Both the position numbers and the translations under genes were made by a program. This document shows positions 58,253-64,000 of a DNA stretch of 64,000 nt, in pieces. This DNA comes from Alphaproteobacteria bacterium (lineage in GTDB: Bacteria; Pseudomonadota; Alphaproteobacteria; SMXS01), in assembly GCA_028284945.1 (NCBI GenBank), contig JANQQJ010000029.1, positions 22,810-86,809 of the forward strand, given 5' to 3'. A model generated the notes under the pieces. It was not told where the DNA came from. It ran no database searches and was given only the letters and a program-made list of their open reading frames with translations. Numbering within the stretch: position 1 is the stretch's first letter; the number at the start of each line of letters is the position of its first letter.

Positions 58253-59599
58253 TCAGCTTTGGTCTGACAGCCGTGTATTTAGCCCGAAATTAGCAAGCTT
58301 CTGATTTTGTTCGATATTTTGTCGGCGGCGTTGGCTCAACCCGATGATCCCAACCATGAACAGCATCCAGACCAACTCGGAATGTTCAAGAAGGAAACGA
58401 TCTGTGATGCTGTCAACAATACCAAATGCAAGAAGCGCCATGAAGAAGGCAGCTGCAGGGTCACGGAAGTAAGCGACTCCAGTAAAGCAGCGAAGCGCCA
58501 TTTGGACAAAAAGGGCGACGATTAGTCCGACGCCGATCCAGCCCAGTTCGAGCCAGGTATCAATATAGCCGCTGTGGCCGTTGCCGATTTCCGTATTTGC
58601 ACTGCCGAAGACGTTGTACCAAACGTCGGTAATGTAATGGCTCGGGACCCAAAAAGACCTATACCCCGCGCCGATAATGTCATTTGGGGGGCCTTTCTCC
58701 AAAGCTGCTTCCCAAATGTAAGTCCGGTGCGTAAGGGTCGAATCTCGCCCTAAGTATCCAAGGATTTCATCAAAGTAGTTGAGCGCCACTAACGCAATCG
58801 GAATCACGATCAATGCGGCAGCAATAATCCGCACGGCAAGTGCGTTGGCGGACGGCATTGATCGGGTAAGAATAAGATAGCTTCCGATCCCGGCAAACAT
58901 CGAGACAGTCGCCGTTATTGCGTCAACGCCAGCGAGACAAAATAATATAAGCGCCAAAACAGCCATATCAAATCTTTGAAACAGCCACGGGGATCTCCAT
59001 AGCGCAACCGCCAGTAACGCGCCTACGGCAAATATGCGGCCCGCTGAATTGGCTGTAATGCCAACGGTCCCCCACCTTCTATTATCAGCATCGAAGATCC
59101 CGCCTGCAGCAAGTTCTGTCAGCAGAGTAGAGGATGCAACGATGATGATCGAAATTAACGCGAATTCCAGAATGCGTAGCAGTGGGAATCGTATGACGAG
59201 ATAAAACGCGAATGTCAGCGACATACACAGTGCAATTGAACGGCGTAGCGAAGCGCTGGGGTCAATAGCCCACAGGCTGGACAGGACCGCGTAACCGACG
59301 ACGACAATCAAAAGCTTGTTGCGGAACGCCAGGCGCACGAGTTCTTGCCTGTGATAGATGAGGGTAATCGACAAGGCGATCAGATAAATCATCGCAAGAA
59401 GAAGCGATCGTGCGAGTGCCGAGCCATCATACTGCCCGACGATATCCGCGCTCAGTAGTGCGGCCATCCATCTGGAAAACGTCAGCAGCGCAAAGGTTGC
59501 AAAAATGCACTCCAGCAAACCGGGTTTTGCAGACGCCTGGGCGCTGCTTCCAGCATAGGGGGAACCCGGCGGACTAGGCGTGTCTAAAGTTTCTCGCAT
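58253..59599 (-). CDS. O-antigen ligase/polymerase family membrane protein
   Basis: 448 residues with ten or more membrane helices. The large periplasmic loop has 'LTHRTYIWEAALEKGPPNDIIGAGYRSFW' and 'NGHSGYIDTWLELGWIG', the Wzy_C signatures with the conserved Arg and His. It would polymerise or ligate surface glycans. No glycosyltransferases or Wzx are next to it. It is convergent with the acyltransferase gene. Confidence 0.85.
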   Translation of the reverse strand: MRETLDTPSPPGSPYAGSSAQASAKPGLLECIFATFALLTFSRWMAALLSADIVGQYDGSALARSLLLAMIYLIALSITLIYHRQELVRLAFRNKLLIVVVGYAVLSSLWAIDPSASLRRSIALCMSLTFAFYLVIRFPLLRILEFALISIIIVASSTLLTELAAGGIFDADNRRWGTVGITANSAGRIFAVGALLAVALWRSPWLFQRFDMAVLALILFCLAGVDAITATVSMFAGIGSYLILTRSMPSANALAVRIIAAALIVIPIALVALNYFDEILGYLGRDSTLTHRTYIWEAALEKGPPNDIIGAGYRSFWVPSHYITDVWYNVFGSANTEIGNGHSGYIDTWLELGWIGVGLIVALFVQMALRCFTGVAYFRDPAAAFFMALLAFGIVDSITDRFLLEHSELVWMLFMVGIIGLSQRRRQNIEQNQKLANFGLNTRLSDQS

Positions 59600-59663
59600 C
59601 GCTCGTGAGTTTCTGACGTCTACCGGGCTAGTTTATCGCTTGAGCCACTTAGATGCGACCAAC

Positions 59664-59750
59664 TTGATGCCAAAGTCCAATGGGTATGCGCGCCAATTTT
59701 ACTGTTGCCGGTGGCAACGCGGGGCCTTGGAGTTGGGGCACGTCGTTCAT
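59664..59750 (-). pseudogene. Remnant of a carboxylesterase start
   Basis: Read on the minus strand from ATG 59748-59750, 'MNDVPQLQGPALPPA' resembles 'MPNLPQLQGPALPPA', the start of the esterase gene at 56961. At DNA level GGGCCTTGGAGTTGGGG is shared exactly (59719-59735 and 56935-56951), with further similarity on both sides. After some 15 codons the similarity ends and the frame stops soon. The remnant lies where the esterase start would have been if it once stood next to the GluQRS gene. Confidence 0.65.
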
Positions 59751-59807
59751 AAATACTAACAGGGCTGCTTGTGATTGATTTATGGGATCATAGGGGGAAG
59801 CGACGAC

Positions 59808-60659
59808 ATGGCCAGCATCATTAGCCGGTTTGCGCCGAGCCCGAATGGCTACCTTCATTTCGGGCACGCTTATTCAGCAGTACTGGCCTGGCGGGCGGCG
59901 CAGCGTAAGGGCGACCGGTTCCTGCTGCGCATTGAAGATATCGATACCTGGCGCGCCCGGCCCAAGTTCGAACAGGCGATCTATAAAGACCTGGCCTGGT
60001 TGGGCCTGTCCTGGGAACAGCCCGTGCGCCGTCAGTCCGAACACATGGATGATTATGCCCGGGCGTTGGACCGGTTGAAGGACCGGGACCTGCTCTATCC
60101 GTGTTTTTGTACCCGAAAGGAAATTCAGGCCGAAGTCGCACGCAGCCAGACCGCCCCGCACGGTCCGGAGGGATTTTTATATCCCGGCACCTGCCGCGAC
60201 CTGAGTGATGAAGAACGGTCAGAGCGCATGGCGTCGGGCGAACCGCACGCCCTGCGCATCCATATGGACCGTGCGGTCAAGCAGGCCGGACCATTGAGCT
60301 GGACTGACCGCAAGGCAGGCGAAATCAAGGCTGACCCGGAATCGCTGGGGGATGTGGTGCTGGCGCGCAAGGACACGCCGACCAGCTATCATCTTGCGGT
60401 TACGGTTGACGATGCCTTGCAGGATGTAACCCTTGTCACCCGCGGTCTTGACCTGTTCCACGCCACCCATGTTCACCGGTTGTTGCAGGCGCTGCTGGAC
60501 CTGCCGACGCCGGAATACCGGCATCACCGGCTGATCCGCGACAATCAGGGCGAGCGGATGGCCAAGCGCCGCCGGTCGGAGACGCTGGCGCAAATGCGTG
60601 ACCGGGGCGTGCCGGCATCGGATGTTATCGCCCGGATCGATGCGATCATATCTGCGTGA
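59808..60659 (+). CDS. gluQ: Glutamyl-Q tRNA(Asp) synthetase (GluQRS)
   Basis: 283 residues from the ATG at 59808, with 'AGGGGGAAGCGAC' upstream; an earlier ATG 11 codons before lacks a site. 'RFAPSPNGYLHFGHAYSAV' is the class I HIGH region, 'CFCTRKE' and 'YPGTC' give the zinc ligands, and 'NQGERMAKRRRSETL' is the degenerate KMSKS loop. The protein lacks the anticodon-binding domain, as expected for GluQRS, which attaches glutamate to queuosine of tRNA-Asp. Confidence 0.95.
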   Translation: MASIISRFAPSPNGYLHFGHAYSAVLAWRAAQRKGDRFLLRIEDIDTWRARPKFEQAIYKDLAWLGLSWEQPVRRQSEHMDDYARALDRLKDRDLLYPCFCTRKEIQAEVARSQTAPHGPEGFLYPGTCRDLSDEERSERMASGEPHALRIHMDRAVKQAGPLSWTDRKAGEIKADPESLGDVVLARKDTPTSYHLAVTVDDALQDVTLVTRGLDLFHATHVHRLLQALLDLPTPEYRHHRLIRDNQGERMAKRRRSETLAQMRDRGVPASDVIARIDAIISA

Positions 60660-60662
60660 GCT

Positions 60663-60704
60663 TGTGATCAGAATCACACATTTTCTGCAAAGCCCGGCTA
60701 ATAT
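60663..60704 (+). promoter_or_regulatory. CRP-type palindrome and -10 element upstream of the peroxiredoxin
   Basis: TGTGATCAGAATCACA (60663-60678) is a perfect TGTGA-N6-TCACA site. A TAATAT hexamer follows at 60699-60704 with no recognisable -35. With a start about 7 bases after the hexamer, the palindrome would be centred near -41, the class II activator position. The FNR-like protein in this window has a different recognition helix, so another Crp-type regulator is expected to bind. Confidence 0.6.
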
Positions 60705-60749
60705 GTCGGCCAATGAGGCCCCAATAAATCGTCCCAACAGGAGAGTATT

Positions 60750-61412
60750 ATGACGTTACGCATCAATAGCGACGCGCCGAATTTCGCGGCGGAAACCACG
60801 CAGGGAACCATCGATTTTCACGATTGGATCGGCGACAGCTGGGCGGTGCTGTTTTCGCATCCGAAAGACTTCACGCCGGTCTGTACGACCGAGCTGGGCT
60901 ATATGGCGGGCCTGAAGCCGGAGTTCGACAAGCGCAATGTCAAGATCATTGGCTTGAGCGTCGACCCGGTCGACAATCATGCCGAATGGGCCAAGGACAT
61001 CGAGGAGACGCAAGGCCACGCGGTCACCTACCCGATGATCGGTGACCCCGAACTCAAGGTCGCCAAGCTCTACAACATGCTGCCCGAGGATGAGGGCGAC
61101 TCATCGGAAGGCCGCACCGCCGTCGACAATGCCACCGTGCGCACGGTGTTCGTCGTTGGCCCGGACAAGAAAATCAAGCTGATGCTGACCTACCCGATGG
61201 CGACCGGCCGGAACTTTGACGAAGTGCTTCGGGTGATCGATTCCATGCAGCTCACCGCCAAGCACCAGGTCGCCACGCCGGTGAACTGGAAGCACGGTGA
61301 AGACGTGATCATCGTGCCCGCGGTTTCCGACGAAGCGGCGAAGGAAAAATTCCCGGACGGCTGGAAGACTGTGAAACCCTATCTGCGGATCGTCCCCCAG
61401 CCGGAGGGTTAA
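60750..61412 (+). CDS. 1-Cys peroxiredoxin (Prx6 type)
   Basis: 220 residues, the length of Prx6-type enzymes. The peroxidatic Cys45 lies in 'HPKDFTPVCTTELGYM'. The C-terminal part 'LQLTAKHQVATPVNWKHGEDVIIVP'-type block ('HQVATPVNWKHGEDVI') is typical of the 1-Cys group, and no resolving Cys is seen. It reduces hydrogen peroxide and alkyl peroxides. 'AACAGGAGAGTATT' is a strong ribosome-binding site. A CRP-type palindrome lies 72 bases upstream. Confidence 0.94.
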   Translation: MTLRINSDAPNFAAETTQGTIDFHDWIGDSWAVLFSHPKDFTPVCTTELGYMAGLKPEFDKRNVKIIGLSVDPVDNHAEWAKDIEETQGHAVTYPMIGDPELKVAKLYNMLPEDEGDSSEGRTAVDNATVRTVFVVGPDKKIKLMLTYPMATGRNFDEVLRVIDSMQLTAKHQVATPVNWKHGEDVIIVPAVSDEAAKEKFPDGWKTVKPYLRIVPQPEG

Positions 61413-61423
61413 GCGCGTTCCGG

Positions 61424-61471
61424 AAAAAAGCCCGTTCACCCTGAGCCAGTCGAAGGGCGAACGGGCTTCTT
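61424..61471. terminator. Bidirectional terminator with interspersed-repeat core
   Basis: AAGCCCGTTC (61428-61437) pairs with GAACGGGCTT (61459-61468), and the stem continues inward almost to the loop. On the minus strand it ends in TTTTTT, serving the HAD gene; on the plus strand a shorter CTTCTT follows, serving the peroxiredoxin gene. The inner sequence CACCCTGAGCCAGTCGAAGG is a form of a dispersed repeat common in alphaproteobacterial genomes. Confidence 0.85.
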
Positions 61472-61538
61472 GACGCCGCTCGCGCTTCGAGACGGGCGCC
61501 ATGCGCCCCCTCAGCTCGAACGGTTTGAGAGAACGTCC

Positions 61539-62171
61539 TTAGCTCAATAGCCCTAAATTCCGCAGACCGGCCTCGACGTCTCCCGGTCCCGTCGCCCTGT
61601 GCGCGTCCCAGCCGCAGTCCCTCGCCGCGTCTACAATGTGTTGATTGTCATCGAAGTAGACGATCCGGGTCGCTGGAACCCCCAAGTCCTGTTCGACATG
61701 GTCGAAGATGGCGCGGTTTGGTTTCCAGTGGCCGATTTCATGCGACGCATAGAGCCGGTCGAACCAGTTCCCAATGCGCCTTAGCTCAAGCAGCCGGGGC
61801 CAATGGACGGCGCTGGTATTGCTCAGGCAGGCAAGGTTGAATTGGTTGCTCAAAGCATCCAGCAGACCGGCCGTGCCGGGTTTTTCGCCCGCTTCCCAAT
61901 TGGTCCAGAGGTACAGAAAGTCAGCGGCATCGAGGTCGAGGGATAGTTCCTCGACCAGGGCCTGCGCGAATGCGTCCGGCGACATCTGCCCGGTCTCCAG
62001 CCGCTCAACCGTGGGGGATGAAACGATCTGTTGGCGAATATGGTCCTCTGACTGGCCCGTTATCTCGGCCAGCCCGGTAAAGCCATGAAACTCAAAGAGA
62101 ACACCGCCAAGATCGAGGATGACCCACAGGTCGCGCTGTTTGTCATCCGGCTGTCTTTCCGCGTCGCGCAT
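61539..62171 (-). CDS. HAD-superfamily hydrolase (YihX-like)
   Basis: 210 residues. Motif I is 'VILDLGGVLFEF' (D-L-G, as in YihX and epoxide-hydrolase-like HADs), motif II 'LACLSNTSAVHW', and motif III/IV 'WKPNRAIFDHV' and 'IVYFDDNQHIVDAARDCGW'. The cap domain is small and helical. It is probably a sugar-phosphate or nucleotide phosphatase. It reads toward the bidirectional terminator. Confidence 0.9.
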   Translation of the reverse strand: MRDAERQPDDKQRDLWVILDLGGVLFEFHGFTGLAEITGQSEDHIRQQIVSSPTVERLETGQMSPDAFAQALVEELSLDLDAADFLYLWTNWEAGEKPGTAGLLDALSNQFNLACLSNTSAVHWPRLLELRRIGNWFDRLYASHEIGHWKPNRAIFDHVEQDLGVPATRIVYFDDNQHIVDAARDCGWDAHRATGPGDVEAGLRNLGLLS

Positions 62172-62204
62172 GCCTCAAGGGTAGCACGTCGGGAGGTCAT
62201 CAAT

Positions 62205-62340
62205 CTCATCCGTCATTCCCGCGACCTGGCTACGCCGGAGCGAAGCTCCAGCTTCGCCAAGGCGAGAAGCGGGAATCCAGATCGACATTTGAGCCGCTTC
62301 AACATTCGCCTGGACCCCCGCCTTCGCGGGGGTGACGATT
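62205..62340. repeat. Interspersed palindromic repeat pair
   Basis: Two repeat units lie in the 247-base gap. The first, about 62210-62280, starts CGTCATTCCCGCGACC and ends GAGAAGCGGGAATCCAG, with an inner GGAGCGAAGCTCC hairpin. The second, about 62308-62338, is TGGACCCCCGCCTTCGCGGGGGTGACG, also a hairpin. Both are well-known dispersed repeat types of alpha- and other proteobacteria, probably of REP/MITE kind. No gene is present here. Confidence 0.8.
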
Positions 62341-62418
62341 TCTCGGTTGGAACGTTTGAGCACTCTCCGGTTGCATCAAATGCGCGACAAAGGTGCTGCC
62401 GCGCGCTAGCCTAGTGAC

Positions 62419-63477
62419 ATGGTAAAAAGGCCCGGATTCCTTGAAGCGATAGGTAACAGTGGCGCCGCCATCCAGATTTGGTTCTGGGACTTTGTCGGGC
62501 GCATTATGTCGGACGTAGGCAACCTTAGCCTGTCCATTTGGCGCCACCGTTTTGGCCAATGGTTTTTGCTAGCGGGGCTGCTCGTCGGGTATTTGGTCTT
62601 CGGCGGGCAAATGGATGTTTGGTCGTGGGTTGATTCGCCCGAGAAGGCTCGTGACACTGCGACAATTTTGGCGGCACCCGCCGCGGTATTAACCATTTAT
62701 CTGCTCGCGCGAAGGACAAAAGCCATTGAGGAACAGGCGCTTGTATCCGCCTCAGCGCTCAAGCTGGATCGATATGTACGAACCTTAGAGATGCTGTCTA
62801 GTTCTGAACTATCGACCCGACTGGGTGCTGTTCAAGGGCTGCGAGAGATCGGTTTAGGAGATGAGCAAGGCCTCGAAGCGCTTAGGGCGCTGTTATCAAG
62901 TTTCATCGTTGACAGGGGGTTGCTGAGAAAAGAGCACTTAAAGGACAAACACTCTATTGAGAGTTTTTCTAATGTGACTGATCAAATGGGGATTTACTCC
63001 CAGGATATAGTTAGTGCCTTAGATGTTGCGCTTGACTTCTCTTTTATAATCGAGGGGCGCAACAAACTCGACATAGAGCACGCTAAACTTCCAATAGTTG
63101 ATCTAGAGGAGCGCGTGTTCGAAGGCTCTCACCTAAGGTATGTTGAGTTTGCCGGGTCGATATTATGGGATTGCAAGTTCATCCATTGCTTCCTGTTCGG
63201 TGCGGATTTCTCTCATTGCCAGGGTTCGCGAGCTGATTTCCGGAGGTCAAACGTCTCTTACGCCAAATTCGATGGTGCAATACTTGATGGCGCAGACTTC
63301 CGAAACGCTTGGCTAAAGAACACCACGTTTGAGGGGGCTGATCTGACGGACACAGACTTTCGCGGTGCGATGGACTTCCTCTCGGATAGCATCGTCTCCG
63401 CGTCCTGGGAGCCAGACCGACCTCCAAAACTGCCGACCGGCATGAGCTTGCCGCCTAGGGATGAAGCTGAAACTTAG
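62419..63477 (+). CDS. Membrane-anchored pentapeptide-repeat protein
   Basis: 352 residues. Two hydrophobic segments (about 48-68 and 85-103) form a membrane hairpin, followed by a helical linker. The C-terminal 100 residues are pentapeptide repeats with the A(D/N)F-type rhythm: 'GADFSHCQGSRADFRRSNV' and 'GADFRNAWLKNTTFEGADL'. These fold into a right-handed quadrilateral helix used for protein contacts. The gene follows a repeat-rich gap and overlaps the end of the convergent mutase gene by 4 bases. Function unknown. Confidence 0.85.
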   Translation: MVKRPGFLEAIGNSGAAIQIWFWDFVGRIMSDVGNLSLSIWRHRFGQWFLLAGLLVGYLVFGGQMDVWSWVDSPEKARDTATILAAPAAVLTIYLLARRTKAIEEQALVSASALKLDRYVRTLEMLSSSELSTRLGAVQGLREIGLGDEQGLEALRALLSSFIVDRGLLRKEHLKDKHSIESFSNVTDQMGIYSQDIVSALDVALDFSFIIEGRNKLDIEHAKLPIVDLEERVFEGSHLRYVEFAGSILWDCKFIHCFLFGADFSHCQGSRADFRRSNVSYAKFDGAILDGADFRNAWLKNTTFEGADLTDTDFRGAMDFLSDSIVSASWEPDRPPKLPTGMSLPPRDEAET

Positions 63478-64000
63478 GCTGCGGCACCCTCCGCTCTGTC
63501 CACCAAATCCACGATGTCGGCCATGATTTCAGTGATCTGGTAGTCCTTTGGCGTGTAGACGGCGGCAACGCCGGCGGCTTTGAGCGTCTGTTCGTCTTCG
63601 GGCGGAATAATGCCGCCGACCACGACAGGAATGTTGCCCAGGCCCAGCCCACGCATCCGGTCCATCACATCGGTTACCAACGCCACGTGGGAGCCGGACA
63701 GGATGGACAGCCCCACCACATGCACGCCTTCTTCCAGTGCCGCATTGACGATCTGGGCGGGCGTCAGGCGGATGCCTTCATAGACCACCTCCATGCCGCA
63801 GTCGCGGGCCTTGACCGCGATCTGTTCCGCACCGTTGGAATGGCCGTCGAGCCCCGGCTTGCCGACCAGGATTTTAAGCCGCCGGCCCAGCTTGGCGGAG
63901 ACGGCTTCCACCCGGTCTTGAACGGCGGTCAACTCACCGCCGGATGCGGCCGCCGCCCGGCCCACGCCGGTGGGCGCGCGATATTCGCCGAACACGTCGC
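63474..64000 (-). CDS. ecm: Ethylmalonyl-/methylmalonyl-CoA mutase, C-terminal B12-binding part (partial)
   Basis: The gene enters from beyond the right edge; about 175 C-terminal residues are visible. 'VGKPGLDGHSNGAEQIA' contains the cobalamin motif D-x-H-x2-G, and 'SILSGSHVALV' and 'VVVGGIIPPED' are the other B12-binding blocks. 'FGEYRAPTGVG' at the visible start resembles the linker of ethylmalonyl-CoA mutase (Ecm/MeaA) more than methylmalonyl-CoA mutase. Ecm belongs to the ethylmalonyl-CoA pathway of acetate assimilation. The distinction rests on one motif and needs the missing part. Confidence 0.78.
   Translation of the reverse strand, partial: DVFGEYRAPTGVGRAAAASGGELTAVQDRVEAVSAKLGRRLKILVGKPGLDGHSNGAEQIAVKARDCGMEVVYEGIRLTPAQIVNAALEEGVHVVGLSILSGSHVALVTDVMDRMRGLGLGNIPVVVGGIIPPEDEQTLKAAGVAAVYTPKDYQITEIMADIVDLVDRAEGAAA

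Noticed and set aside
1..64000. CRISPR array
   Set aside because: No regularly spaced identical repeats with unique spacers and no cas genes were seen; the repeats present are dispersed or paired elements.

Overview
The window is a chromosomal segment of an alphaproteobacterium carrying one integrated mobile element. The affiliation is inferred from gene content: Coq7-type ubiquinone hydroxylase, a short CioA/CioB-type bd oxidase, DUF3450 with large ExbB proteins, stand-alone GluQRS, acyl-CoA dehydrogenases, Spns-type MFS carriers, and a probable ethylmalonyl-CoA mutase at the right edge. No rRNA, CRISPR array or complete insertion sequence is visible. The only tRNA is a tRNA-Leu(CAA).

Left chromosomal part (1-34309). 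In order it holds an acyl-CoA dehydrogenase end, a pyruvyl-transferase-family protein, acetolactate decarboxylase, a cydAB-like oxidase operon with a 42-residue DUF2474 protein, a putative transglutaminase-like lipoprotein and a PabB-PabC fusion. A long TonB-type operon follows (DUF3450, two ExbB, two ExbD, TonB, TPR protein; about 8456-14016) and is closed by a clear terminator. Behind it lie four more genes with TonB C-terminal domains (14240-17946). One of these has two domains and a cleavable-looking signal peptide, and one is fused to an N-terminal helical repeat region. Then come lipid or aromatic metabolism genes (two acyl-CoA dehydrogenases, a Rieske oxygenase with a [2Fe-2S] ferredoxin, three Spns-like MFS transporters, SCP2 protein, FNR-like and LysR regulators, GST), a TPR protein, and a split spermidine-synthase-like pair.

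Mobile element (about 34310-53740). It is bounded on the right by the 3' end of tRNA-Leu(CAA), into which the serine recombinase gene reads. The left boundary lies in a repeat-rich stretch. It carries mobC, a relaxase, a VirD4/TraG-like coupling ATPase, a tyrosine recombinase, a large XRE regulator and the serine recombinase. It has no mating-pore genes, so it is best read as an integrative mobilizable element. It carries two cargo or accessory modules. One is a tightly packed four-gene operon (DNA methyltransferase, ParB-like protein, SNF2-like helicase, DUF3883/PD-(D/E)xK nuclease; 37041-41883) that looks like a restriction or defence system I cannot assign to a named type. The other is a ThiF/E1-like plus JAB/MPN pair in a run of small proteins (48489-52197). 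Between them lie a 0.8 kb non-coding stretch rich in perfect hairpins and a pair of oppositely oriented 18-bp repeats in front of the tyrosine recombinase.

Right chromosomal part (53741-64000). It holds tRNA-Leu with a good promoter, YqaA/DedA-type protein, DsbB, Coq7, an HNH nuclease, a carboxylesterase, an acyltransferase and O-antigen-ligase-like pair flanked by a partial duplication of the esterase start, GluQRS, a 1-Cys peroxiredoxin behind a CRP-type palindrome, a HAD phosphatase, a pentapeptide-repeat membrane protein and the C-terminal part of a B12-dependent mutase.
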